NCBI RefSeq assembly: GCF_009363075.1
Contig: NZ_CP045293.1
Coordinates: forward strand, 5,491,501 to 5,555,500
Direction of reading: 5' to 3'
Source of the DNA: Paenibacillus guangzhouensis
Lineage (GTDB): Bacteria > Bacillota > Bacilli > Paenibacillales > Paenibacillaceae
DNA length: 64,000 bases
Part shown: one piece after another, positions 24,960 to 34,046 of the stretch
Layout: each line of letters opens with the position of its first letter
How positions within the stretch are numbered: the stretch's first letter is position 1
The notes under the pieces: generated by a model
The model's input: only the letters and a program-made list of their open reading frames with translations
What the model was told of the DNA's origin: nothing
Database searches by the model: none
Position numbers and translations under genes: made by a program

Positions 24960-27900
24960 TTACTTGTAGACCTTGTTCAAAATGCGGTACATGAACACGG
25001 CGACTTCTGCTCTCGAGGCGTTGCCTTGCGGGTTCAGCGTCTGTCCGTCGCCTTGAATCAGGCCTTCCTTCACCATGCCGGCCAGACGGTCCGCGGCATA
25101 GGCTGATACCTTCGCGTGATCCGTGAATCCGGCTAACGTCTCGGCGCTTGCGGTGATGTTCAGGTGTCTAGCCGTATCCAGCGCTCGAGCCGCGATCGTG
25201 AACATGTCTTGGCGGGTGATCTTCTCCGTCGGACGGAAGGCTCCGTCGCTCGTACCTTCGATGATGTTCAGTGCCTTGGCTGTCGCCAGCGCTTCATAGA
25301 AGTAATCACTGCTGTTCACATCCTTGAAGCTGCTGGATGGCGCAGCGTTCAGCTCAAGCGTTCGCATGAGCATCGCAACGAAATCCGCTCGGGTGATGCT
25401 CGCGTTCGGGGCGTATGTGCGTTCATTCATTCCTTGGATAACGCCGCGCGCCGCCAAGAATTCAATCGATGGCTGCGCCCACGCATATGCGGCAGTATCG
25501 GCGAAGGTCTTGTTGACCACTGCTACGGCATAGGTGCTGAATTGCTTCACTTCCAAGCGCACTGTTCCTGTCGATGGATCGTAGATGCTGCTCGGTACTG
25601 GAACGGCACGGCCCGCTGCATCGATGGATAGGATGACAATGCTGCCCGGGTTCGCTAGTTCCGCTGCGGCAGGCTTGTATGGAATCGCAATGTGTACGGC
25701 CGTATCCGGGTTATGCCACGCACGGCGCGCCCCTTGCTCCATCACATCCAAGCTGATCGCCGACCGGCTGCCGATGGCTTCTCGCGTTTTCGCTTCTAGG
25801 GAGGACGGATCGGCCTTGCGAATGATTAGACTCACGACGTCAGTATCCGATACGTTCTTATCCTTCAGGAAGTTCGAAGGCAAGGTGATGCTGCCGATCG
25901 GCGTCACGATCTCGATCTTATTGTCCGGTGTCGGCTTATTCACCGACTTCTTCGGCAGCGATACTGCAACTTGGCTCGCGTTATTCGCGCCCTTCACTTC
26001 GATGTGGACGACGGTAGCTCCGTCGGCGCCAGGCTTCGTATCCTTCTGTGCCTGCTCCAGATCTTTCGCTTCAATCGTGGCGCTGGCGGTTCCTGCGTCA
26101 ACTTTCGCATCCACCGAGATATGGCCAGGCGTGACCGTCGCCTTACCCGGCGTCACAGTTGGCGGTTGCGTATTGTTGTTGGTCGGCGTTTTCGGTGGCT
26201 CTGGACGCGGATTACCGCCATTGCCGTCATCCCGATCTTTAACGATCAGCTCCAGCTGTGCGTATTTGGTCGGGTCCATCTGGCTCGTTGCGCGGATGAA
26301 TACCGTTCCGGGGTTCAATCCTGTAACCAGACCTTTGTCGGTGACATTCGCAATGCCTGCCGGACCTTCCACTGACCAGGTGACGTTCTTGTTTATTACG
26401 TTCTCTGGCAGTACTTTGGCCGATAACTGAATTGTTTCTTCCGCCTTGATGACCGCTCTCTCGCGATCTAGCCAGACTTCGCTGACCGGTGGATTAGTAG
26501 GCTTATCCGCTTCTTCCACGGTGAGCTGGAAGTCTGCATATTTCGTCGCATCCGCCGCGCTCATCGCGCGGATTGTTCTTGTACCTGGCGAGATGGCCTT
26601 CACCAGCCCCGTCTCGGTGACGTCGGCCACTTGCTTCGACGCATCACCGTATACGGACCAGATGACGCTTTTGTTCGGCACATGCTCCGGCAGAACCGTA
26701 GCGTTCAATTGCAATTCTTGCCCAACTTTCAAGGTGCCGCTCGTCTGATCCAGACGGACTTCATCGACTTGAACCTCCGGCATGCGGTCGACCGTAATGA
26801 CGCTATCAGCGTAGACGTTGCTCCATACGCTCGTTGCCCGAACGATGGCGCTTCCTAAATTCTGAGCTGTCACCAAGCCGTCTGTACCTACCTGAACGAT
26901 GTTGTCCGCAGAAGAGCTGTACACGGACCAAGTCACGCCTTTGTTGCTAGCATTGGCCGGTAGTACGGTCGCGTTCAGTTTCACGCTCTCATTCACGGCC
27001 AGATTAACATTCGGTTGGTCGATGACGACCGACTGCGCCGGAATTTTGACCAGTCTAAACTCATCGACCACGCGGTCGTTGATGGTCTTCACGACGAATT
27101 TCATCTCGTCCCCATCGATCTCGGCAGCAACGTACATCTGCACTTGCTCGCCATCAGTCACTTTCTGCCAATCTCTTGCCCATACCTGGTAGAACTTCGG
27201 ACCGGACGAGCCGCCGACGATATAGGTCGTTCCTTCGCCGTCACCCACCGGCTTCTTGTCTTTCATCGGATAAGTCCGTACATATACGTGATCGTGGCCG
27301 TTCATGACAAGATCGACTTGGAACTCGTCAAAAATCGGCGTCCACGTGTTGCGGATATGCTCGGAATCATACATGCTGCCGAACGGTCCGCGGTGGAACG
27401 CGACAATCTTCCATTTCTTATCGGTAGCAGCCAGGTCTTTGCGCATCCATTCCTTCTGTTGTTCGAAATCGTATTCGCTGTTCAGTACGATGAAATGAGT
27501 GTTCTTATAATCAAAGGAGAAGTTGCTTCCTTTGAGGCTGTCGATCCCGTTCTGCGGGTGGTTGAAGTGCGCGAGGTAATCCTCGGTCTTACGCGTGCCC
27601 GTCACTTCATGGTTCCCGACGACAGGCACGATGGTCGTCTGCATCAGTACCCCTTGCGCGGCGTTGAACCACATGTTCCATTCGTTTTCTTTGAAGCCGT
27701 CCTCGACCAAGTCGCCGCCCTGCACGACGAACTCCGTATCCGGATGATCGGTCATCGCTTTTTTCAGAATATCGCCCCACAGCTTGAAGCCTGTTTCATT
27801 CGAAGCCTGCGAATCCGCGAGGAAGATGAACTTGGTCTTCTCGCCAGTCGCAGCCGCTGTCTGGAATGAACCGTTCGTGCTGTAGTTGCCGTGTCCATCA

Positions 27901-30900
27901 CCTACGCGGAACATATAGTGCGTTCCTGGCTCTAGTCCGCTTGCGATGGATTTATGAACCCGTACGGTACCTGTATCGGTTGTAGTGAACAAGTAGCTAT
28001 TGCCATCAAATCGCAGTACGTTCGGAGCGTTGAAATCTGTAAACTCCGACTTCTTCACGACCTCGACCACGGTATCGGCCGTCGCCGGGTTCGTATGCCA
28101 AGTGAAAGCTTTGGATGCCGTCGTATCCGCGCCCATCGTCACGCTGACATTGCTCGGCGTTGGACTGCCGGCTAGCGGCGATACTTTGAATTTCAGGATC
28201 GGGCTGTAGTCGTCGCCTTTCACCGCTTGGAGCCGATATTCCTTCACTTCCGAGGTGAACGACTCTGTGACCAACTTACCTTGCGCGTCGGTTACACCGA
28301 TCTCAGAACCGGCTGTATCAGTGATTTTCACGCCGTCGACGGCCGCTCCACGTTCGTCAACGACTTTGAACGTCGTCGGCATGCCTTGCACGACGCCATG
28401 CTCATCCCAGCTTAGCTGCAGATGGTGCTTCACGACCGCTTCGACCGGTAGACCAAAGAAGCCGAAGTTCGTATCGCCTTTGTCTCTGAACGTAATGGCC
28501 CCCGATTTGAAGGCGATTTTAATTTTCTCCTCGGCATCAGGCTTGATCCGGTATTGGATTTGGCCGAGCAGATCCTGGTCCGTTAGCCCTGCCGCATGAA
28601 TGTTATTGAAGGTCAGCGTGACGGCACCTGTCGTCTCGTCGATCTTGGAGACCAGTTGGCTCTCTGCCAGTTTGCCGCCTTTCAAGACGCTCAATTGATC
28701 CACCTTAGCCGGATCGAAGTTGAATTGCATTGTGCTGCCCTGAATATCCGCTGCCTTCAGCGCTTTAATATCCACGGTGTACGTATTTCCAACGTAGACG
28801 GTTGTTGGGGCCTCGTAGATGATCTTCGACGAGCCGGTATTGACCGTAAAGGTCCATTCCTTCTCCGTCACGTTGCCTGACAGGTCCCTGATCTTGATCT
28901 TCGCCAGGTGAACCCCGTCCGCTAGTGGTACGTTCGGCGTGTAGTGGATTTGTCCCTTTGGAGGATACAGCGCATGCTGTACCAAGACGCCGTCCACGTA
29001 GAAGCGAATTTTGTCCGGATCGATCAATGTCGTTCCCGGGTGGGTTACCGGATCGTACCCGAAATCTTCGCCGATTGCTTCAATTTTAGGCGTATTCGTT
29101 GTAATCGTGCTGCCTTCCGCCGGTTTGAAATCTTTCAGGATCGGCGGGTCCATATCGTCGTTGGTAGGTCCGTATACCGCCCGGATTTGGTCGATGTAGA
29201 GGACACCTGCTGTCTTGTTGTCGTTCTTTGTCTCCATGTAACGCACAGGCTGATCCATACGCAGTGGAAGCGGCCGCCCTTTCGGCACATCAGCCTCCAG
29301 GTATCGCCACCCCGTAAAATCGACGCCTATCGATTGATCGACGTAATCAATGCCGACGGCCGCCCCGTTGCCGTCGCGGATCTGCCCGCGCAGCCAGTGC
29401 TTTTTCCCGTCGCCGTATACCCAGACGCCGATCTTCTCCGGATAGCCGGGAATTTTAATGTTGCTGTCGAGATCCTTCGCAGCGATGTACGCGCCGGACG
29501 TTCCGATCGTCTCTGTGAAATCGTACTCCAGCTTCGCCGATTTATTGCCTAGCCGAACGAAGTCCTCATCCGTCTCTTCGCTAAGCTTCACGCTCTTGTA
29601 CCGTGCGCCGGATTCGGTCTGATACTTGCCCGTGCCGTTCTCGAAATCCTCCAGCACGACAGGCGGCAGTCCGACTTTGACGTCCATCGACGTCACGACG
29701 TTGTTGTATTTCACGATAATTTTGCCGCTCTGCTCCGTATCGTTCGTTGCGGTAAAGACGCCGTTCTGATCGATGCTTCCGATCGGCCCCTCGATATCCC
29801 ATACGAACTTATCGTTCTGCGCTTGAATGAGCTGCCCGTTACGGAGCGCACTGACGGATAACGTGAATTTCTCGCCTGAGGTGAAGGTTTTCACGGCGTC
29901 AGTGAATTTCAACTCGGTTAATTCATCCACGACTTCCACCTGCCCTGTACCGTCTAATCCGCCTGCGGTCACCGTAATTTCCGCTGTTCCCGCCTGATTG
30001 CTGGCCGTGAATTTTCCCGCGTTATCGATCGTTCCGACAGGCTTCCCGAGGCGCCAAGCCGGCGTTCCGGTGATCGAAGCAGGATGACCGTTCGCATCTA
30101 CCGCGGCTGCTTTGAACGTAACGGAGGAGCCAACCAGCACGCGCTCCAGGTTCGGCTGTATAACCAGCTTGGATGCGGCACCTTCTGGCGCTTTGTTCAC
30201 GAGCAGCAGTCCGTTCGCCGTCTTCCGCTCCGAACCGTCTGATGGCAGGTTCAGAATTCGGCGCTTCGTATCGCCCGGCAGCTTGGCCACGAACGTCGCA
30301 GATCCGCCGCCGTCCAAACATAGCGCGTTCACCGCGCCCATATTTTTCATGATCTTGCCCAGATCGTCGTAGGATACGCCTTCGCTGAAGCCCGGCGCCC
30401 GGCCGTCGATTTCGACCATGATGATCGAACCGTCGGCTTTGGTGCCGATCCCGACCCGCGGATACAAGGCTTTATCTTCGTGGGTTTGGGCCACGCCGTC
30501 CTTCACCAGCATGAAAACGCCGCCCATCGCCATTTTGACGTCTTTCCATTCACCTTCCAGTTCGAAGCTGGCTGTAACCTCGTCGCCGATAGTTAGTCCG
30601 GCCAGTTCGGCCCGGTATTTGCCTGATGCGGACAATACAACTTGACCCGCCTTCAGAGGTGTATTTCCTTTACTCTTATGTATCTCGGACACTTTGAGTT
30701 TCAAGCTCTTGCCGCTCTTCACTTCGCCTTCCAGTACGTCGAGCACAACCTCATCGCCGAGATCGTTCGTCATGGTAGAGGTATGGAAGGAGGAAGTATA
30801 CAGCATGAGTTCTTCGCTATTTTCTCGCATTCGGTTAATGTGGGAGATCGGTACCGTCTTGCCCCCGATTGTAAGCGTCCGGGTCAGCTCTGGGCTGAAG

Positions 30901-31382
30901 CCGTAAATCGTCGTGCCGTCGTTCTTCAGGCCGAAGGCAAGCCAACTCCACTTCTCCGGCGGACTGGTCAGAATCTCGCCGTCCCCCATGAACAACCCGA
31001 GCGGAACGCCGGTCGCCATGTCATAAAAGTCGCCGTTGATGGCTGCAATGACCCGGTTGCCAGGTGCGTCGGCGTCATCGGCCATTTTTGTGACTCCCTG
31101 CATCCCGTAGACCTTGCCGTTTGTCTTGCCCGGCTGGAGATCTAGCATCTTATTCTTCGGATCGAACTCGACAGAATGGATTTTCTCCAAGCCCTGCGGC
31201 AGCTTCATCTCCTGCCAGGTATACTTCGCACCCGGACTGAGCTCCATCTGGCGCGTATCCAGAACTTGTCCGAATGCCGTCTGGGGATTGTCTGCTGCTA
31301 GCGCTTGTCCCAAAGGAGTAACCAAAGAGAACAGTAGAACAAGGTTGAGACCTATAGCGATGCTGCGTGTCTTTCGTTTCAT
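24960..31382 (-). CDS. Giant SLH-anchored surface protein with glycosidase and phosphatase domains
   Basis: 2140 residues. Signal peptide 1-30. Phosphodiester glycosidase domain (NAGPA/DUF2233) at about 107-397 with INGDFYD, YPRVGIGTKADG and ALCLDGGGSATF. Ig-like Big_2 units at 403-483 and 487-571. A jelly-roll, carbohydrate-binding-like region at 575-738, an Ig-like unit at 745-848, a cohesin-like domain at 853-985 and an Ig-like unit at 990-1068. A purple-acid-phosphatase-type Fn3 domain lies at 1076-1176. A calcineurin-like metallophosphoesterase follows at 1183-1395 with ADSQ, GGDLVEDG, GNHE, AFHRG and GHDH. Three more Big_2 units (1446-1715), a Pro/Thr linker, and three SLH repeats (1959-2140) that bind pyruvylated wall polymer complete it. 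GGAGG is 13 bases from the ATG. The two catalytic domains suggest cleavage of sugar-phosphodiesters and release of phosphate at the cell surface. Confidence 0.92.
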   Translation of the reverse strand: MKRKTRSIAIGLNLVLLFSLVTPLGQALAADNPQTAFGQVLDTRQMELSPGAKYTWQEMKLPQGLEKIHSVEFDPKNKMLDLQPGKTNGKVYGMQGVTKMADDADAPGNRVIAAINGDFYDMATGVPLGLFMGDGEILTSPPEKWSWLAFGLKNDGTTIYGFSPELTRTLTIGGKTVPISHINRMRENSEELMLYTSSFHTSTMTNDLGDEVVLDVLEGEVKSGKSLKLKVSEIHKSKGNTPLKAGQVVLSASGKYRAELAGLTIGDEVTASFELEGEWKDVKMAMGGVFMLVKDGVAQTHEDKALYPRVGIGTKADGSIIMVEIDGRAPGFSEGVSYDDLGKIMKNMGAVNALCLDGGGSATFVAKLPGDTKRRILNLPSDGSERKTANGLLLVNKAPEGAASKLVIQPNLERVLVGSSVTFKAAAVDANGHPASITGTPAWRLGKPVGTIDNAGKFTASNQAGTAEITVTAGGLDGTGQVEVVDELTELKFTDAVKTFTSGEKFTLSVSALRNGQLIQAQNDKFVWDIEGPIGSIDQNGVFTATNDTEQSGKIIVKYNNVVTSMDVKVGLPPVVLEDFENGTGKYQTESGARYKSVKLSEETDEDFVRLGNKSAKLEYDFTETIGTSGAYIAAKDLDSNIKIPGYPEKIGVWVYGDGKKHWLRGQIRDGNGAAVGIDYVDQSIGVDFTGWRYLEADVPKGRPLPLRMDQPVRYMETKNDNKTAGVLYIDQIRAVYGPTNDDMDPPILKDFKPAEGSTITTNTPKIEAIGEDFGYDPVTHPGTTLIDPDKIRFYVDGVLVQHALYPPKGQIHYTPNVPLADGVHLAKIKIRDLSGNVTEKEWTFTVNTGSSKIIYEAPTTVYVGNTYTVDIKALKAADIQGSTMQFNFDPAKVDQLSVLKGGKLAESQLVSKIDETTGAVTLTFNNIHAAGLTDQDLLGQIQYRIKPDAEEKIKIAFKSGAITFRDKGDTNFGFFGLPVEAVVKHHLQLSWDEHGVVQGMPTTFKVVDERGAAVDGVKITDTAGSEIGVTDAQGKLVTESFTSEVKEYRLQAVKGDDYSPILKFKVSPLAGSPTPSNVSVTMGADTTASKAFTWHTNPATADTVVEVVKKSEFTDFNAPNVLRFDGNSYLFTTTDTGTVRVHKSIASGLEPGTHYMFRVGDGHGNYSTNGSFQTAAATGEKTKFIFLADSQASNETGFKLWGDILKKAMTDHPDTEFVVQGGDLVEDGFKENEWNMWFNAAQGVLMQTTIVPVVGNHEVTGTRKTEDYLAHFNHPQNGIDSLKGSNFSFDYKNTHFIVLNSEYDFEQQKEWMRKDLAATDKKWKIVAFHRGPFGSMYDSEHIRNTWTPIFDEFQVDLVMNGHDHVYVRTYPMKDKKPVGDGEGTTYIVGGSSGPKFYQVWARDWQKVTDGEQVQMYVAAEIDGDEMKFVVKTINDRVVDEFRLVKIPAQSVVIDQPNVNLAVNESVKLNATVLPANASNKGVTWSVYSSSADNIVQVGTDGLVTAQNLGSAIVRATSVWSNVYADSVITVDRMPEVQVDEVRLDQTSGTLKVGQELQLNATVLPEHVPNKSVIWSVYGDASKQVADVTETGLVKAISPGTRTIRAMSAADATKYADFQLTVEEADKPTNPPVSEVWLDRERAVIKAEETIQLSAKVLPENVINKNVTWSVEGPAGIANVTDKGLVTGLNPGTVFIRATSQMDPTKYAQLELIVKDRDDGNGGNPRPEPPKTPTNNNTQPPTVTPGKATVTPGHISVDAKVDAGTASATIEAKDLEQAQKDTKPGADGATVVHIEVKGANNASQVAVSLPKKSVNKPTPDNKIEIVTPIGSITLPSNFLKDKNVSDTDVVSLIIRKADPSSLEAKTREAIGSRSAISLDVMEQGARRAWHNPDTAVHIAIPYKPAAAELANPGSIVILSIDAAGRAVPVPSSIYDPSTGTVRLEVKQFSTYAVAVVNKTFADTAAYAWAQPSIEFLAARGVIQGMNERTYAPNASITRADFVAMLMRTLELNAAPSSSFKDVNSSDYFYEALATAKALNIIEGTSDGAFRPTEKITRQDMFTIAARALDTARHLNITASAETLAGFTDHAKVSAYAADRLAGMVKEGLIQGDGQTLNPQGNASRAEVAVFMYRILNKVYK

Positions 31383-31522
31383 CTCGTTTCTTTTCCTCCT
31401 TGCTAGATTCTAGTCGTCTAAATGACGTGTCCTAGTATAATATGCAAGGTTTGAAAAGTAATGAATCGATCTTTTTGTTTCTGAACCAATTTTCTTCTTA
31501 ACCAAATCTTTAAACCTAGGTC

Positions 31523-32527
31523 TCAAATTCCTAGACTTCTGCGGTATTCCCCCGGCGTCATATGTACATGCTGCTTGAATACGCGATTGAAGTATTGCAG
31601 CGTGTCAAATCCCACCTCGCCGGCCACTTCGTAAATTTTCAGATGGGGTTGAATCAGCAGTTCCTTGGCCTTCTCAATTCGGACGCGGTTCAAATAATTG
31701 ATGAAAGAATAGCCCGTATATTTCTTGATCTGTACGCTGAAATAAGATACGCTCATGCCGAATCGCCCGCTAATCTCTACCAGCGTATGGTCGCTCTGGT
31801 AGTTCTCCTGGATATAGTCGCAGGCCCGTCTCACATTCAGCTTCACGCTGCTATCGGCTGTCGAGGATGATAGAGTGATCCAGAACTCCCCCAGCCTCTG
31901 AAAATAGGCGATAGCCTCCCCTTCTCCCTGCCATGTGAAAGGCTCATTGTATTCAAGACCGCGTTGCTTGAGAACGTAATGCCATTTGGCATATAACAGG
32001 CGTAACAAGCCCAACCGCTCTCCCGCCTGGCACTCCTCGAAGCTCTGTATATTTCGGATCAACTCGGCGTGCTTCTGGATGAACTCACCCGGCTGAAGGA
32101 GCTCGAGCCGATCGAAGAACTGCTGCGCCTGCACGAACTCACGATGCGCGCCATGGTAATAGACCACACGCTCTTCCGCCCGCCGTAGCGCTCGCCTCAG
32201 CTCTTCGCCCTTCACCGGCTTGAGCAAATAATCGATGGCGCCTGCTTGCATAGCCTGCCGGACATCTTCAAAGCGCATGCTGTCGCTTAGCATGATCGTG
32301 ACGACGGGAATTCGCTGTTCGTGTACATGGCTCACCAAGTTCAGTCCTTCGCGCCAAGGCGGCATAAGATCAGTGAGGAGAAGCGTAGGCCAGCCCTGTT
32401 CCATCAATTGCAAAGCTCCTTCCCGGTTACAAGCCTCCCCGACGACGATATGCCCCATCTCTTGCACCATCTTTTTGATTGCCGCACGTTTATCCGCATG
32501 AGGATCCACAATATGGACATGAAGCAT
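31523..32527 (-). CDS. REC-AraC response regulator (YesN type), orphan
   Basis: 334 residues. The receiver domain at 1-125 has acidic IVDPHAD near the start, phosphoacceptor Asp in LLLTDLMPPW and Lys in YLLKPVKGEE. A middle helical region follows, then an AraC DNA-binding domain at about 235-334 (TLVEISGRFGMSVSYFSVQI, VAGEVGFDTLQYFNRVFKQH). ATG 32527 has AGGGAGGG upstream; the longer frame to 32956 overlaps the divergent promoter region and is not coding. YesN-type regulators usually sit beside a YesM kinase, but none is adjacent, so its sensor must be elsewhere. It is upstream of the SLH protein gene on the same strand and divergent from blaI. Confidence 0.88.
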   Translation of the reverse strand: MLHVHIVDPHADKRAAIKKMVQEMGHIVVGEACNREGALQLMEQGWPTLLLTDLMPPWREGLNLVSHVHEQRIPVVTIMLSDSMRFEDVRQAMQAGAIDYLLKPVKGEELRRALRRAEERVVYYHGAHREFVQAQQFFDRLELLQPGEFIQKHAELIRNIQSFEECQAGERLGLLRLLYAKWHYVLKQRGLEYNEPFTWQGEGEAIAYFQRLGEFWITLSSSTADSSVKLNVRRACDYIQENYQSDHTLVEISGRFGMSVSYFSVQIKKYTGYSFINYLNRVRIEKAKELLIQPHLKIYEVAGEVGFDTLQYFNRVFKQHVHMTPGEYRRSLGI

Positions 32528-32703
32528 CGCTGTTACCCTCCCTCTCCTCCGCGTTGGAGTCCGTTTGTTCGTATTTAACGTTTCTTCGGCTGATCGGTTG
32601 CGGGAAGTAAGCACCTTTGCAAAATCTTTAAAAAGGGATAGCTGGATGGTTGTGCCTATAACTTGAATTTTTTGGTGGGTAGCGTGCGGCGCAGATCCTT
32701 CTA

Positions 32704-32741
32704 TTGACAGTTGCCGCACAACCATACTACAATGCGTAGTA
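32704..32741 (+). promoter_or_regulatory. blaI promoter with Bla-box operator
   Basis: TTGACA at 32704-32709 and TACAAT at 32728-32733 (18-base spacer) form a promoter. The palindrome TACTAC-AATGC-GTAGTA (32725-32741) overlaps the -10 box and matches the TACTACA-type sites of BlaI/MecI repressors. A closely related palindrome precedes the lgt homologue at 34010. Confidence 0.78.
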
Positions 32742-32758
32742 TAAAAGGATGGGATGGC

Positions 32759-33190
32759 ATGAAGATCAAAAAGATGAACGTGGGCGAAGAGGGGCTGAAT
32801 CGTTTTTTCGGGCCGCTGGAAGCGAAGATTATGGACCTTCTCTGGTCTTCTGAGGGAATGAGCATCAAGGAAGTGCAGTCGATCCTTAACCAGGAGAGCG
32901 CGATCTCGGTTAACGCGGTAACGACGGTCATGAATCGGCTTCTGGAGAAGGGACATCTCTCGAAGGTGCTGGTTGGCAGCGGGAGAACGCAGGCCGCGCG
33001 GTTTAGCACGGTCCAGACGAGGGAAGCGTTCCTCTCCGAACAGATGAGGGCGGTGTCAGAGGGGCTTATTCAGGAATATGGAGGACTCGTTGTAAGCCAT
33101 ATGATCAATGCGCTTGAAGACGTGGATCAAGAGCTGATCGCGAAGCTCGAGCACAAATTAAGCGAACTGAAACAGAGGAAGAAGCCATGA
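32759..33190 (+). CDS. BlaI/MecI/CopY family repressor
   Basis: 143 residues. The winged helix at the N-terminus (LEAKIMDLLWSSEGMSIKEV ... SVNAVTTVMNRLLEKGHL) is typical of BlaI/MecI, with a helical dimerisation tail. The start ATG 32759 follows AAAGG and GGGATGG. Its stop overlaps the M56 peptidase start by 4 bases, the standard coupled pair in which the membrane peptidase senses a wall-active signal and causes cleavage of the repressor. Two palindromes, at its own promoter and before the lgt homologue, are the likely targets. Confidence 0.88.
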   Translation: MKIKKMNVGEEGLNRFFGPLEAKIMDLLWSSEGMSIKEVQSILNQESAISVNAVTTVMNRLLEKGHLSKVLVGSGRTQAARFSTVQTREAFLSEQMRAVSEGLIQEYGGLVVSHMINALEDVDQELIAKLEHKLSELKQRKKP

Positions 33191-33987
33191 ACTCGCCAGT
33201 CAAGTTAAGATGGGTCTGCGCGCTGATGGTCGTCTTCATCGTATTGCTCAGCGCACAGGCTGTCATATATCTTGCCGACGCCATGCGCGGCGATGCGACG
33301 CAAGGTCCGATGATCCACGCCGGCATTGTCGCAATGATCGTCGGATACACGCTGGTCCGAATGATCTGGCGAATCGTTGCCCAGTCGTATGGGTCATGGA
33401 CATGGCGTAAGCATTTTCGCTCTATCCAGCATGTGAAATTAACAAGACGTTTTGCGTACAAATATCGCAGCTTAGGTACGGAAATCTTGGTTGTGAAGGA
33501 CCGTGCCTTTATTGCGCTAACCATCGGCATGCGGAGGCCAACCATCGTCCTCTCGTCTTCCGTTTTTGACCTGTTCAACGACGATGAGGTGAAGGCGATC
33601 ATACTGCATGAATGGCATCACTGCCGCAATCGCGATAACGTGAAGTTGTTCCTGATGAAGCTGCTTACGGAGGGATTCGGGTATTTACCGATCATGCGCC
33701 CCATTTTCCACTATTATCATACTTGGATGGAGCTTCTGGCCGACCGCTTCGCGATGCAGCGTATGGGCACGGAGGTGCCGCTAGCCCATGTGCTGCTGAA
33801 GCTGTCGAAGCTCGGGGCTGTGCGCCAGCATGCAGCTGCCGTTCATTTTGCGACAGCGACGATGGATTATCGCATTGCGCAAGTGCTCGAACCGAACAAA
33901 ATTGTGAAGGTGAAGCTGGCATGGCTTAGACCTTTGCTGGTTTCCTTTTCGCTGCTATTTTTATTGATGATTGGCGGGGACTCATAA
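33187..33987 (+). CDS. M56 family membrane metallopeptidase (BlaR1/MecR1-like, short)
   Basis: 266 residues with helices at about 10-30, 42-62 and 245-263. The zinc motif HEWHH is in IILHEWHHCRNRDN, and the third ligand is likely Glu in MELLADRFA. BlaR1 has in addition a long penicillin-binding sensor domain; this protein ends soon after the last helix, so it must sense its signal in another way. It overlaps blaI by 4 bases. Proposed role: relay of an envelope signal to BlaI. Confidence 0.85.
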   Translation: MNSPVKLRWVCALMVVFIVLLSAQAVIYLADAMRGDATQGPMIHAGIVAMIVGYTLVRMIWRIVAQSYGSWTWRKHFRSIQHVKLTRRFAYKYRSLGTEILVVKDRAFIALTIGMRRPTIVLSSSVFDLFNDDEVKAIILHEWHHCRNRDNVKLFLMKLLTEGFGYLPIMRPIFHYYHTWMELLADRFAMQRMGTEVPLAHVLLKLSKLGAVRQHAAAVHFATATMDYRIAQVLEPNKIVKVKLAWLRPLLVSFSLLFLLMIGGDS

Positions 33988-33999
33988 GCCCCTGTTTTT

Positions 34000-34028
34000 T
34001 TGGTTGATTATACTACATATTGTAGTAT
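34000..34028 (+). promoter_or_regulatory. lgt-homologue promoter with Bla-box operator
   Basis: ATACTACA-TAT-TGTAGTAT (34010-34028) is a perfect palindrome with 8-base arms. It overlaps a -10 TAGTAT at 34023-34028, which is 17 bases from TTGGTT at 34000-34005. The shared TACTAC/GTAGTA arms with 32725-32741 indicate the same repressor. Confidence 0.78.
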
Positions 34029-34046
34029 GAAAGGGAGGATAAGAGA

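Noticed and set aside
25164-31145. Several plus-strand frames of 150-284 codons opposite the SLH protein gene
   Set aside because: All are antisense to strongly coding sequence with complete protein domains; none has a domain or a good start site.
32528-32956. N-terminal extension of the AraC-type regulator to 477 residues
   Set aside because: The added part runs over the divergent blaI promoter and start, has no domain, and an excellent start exists at 32527.
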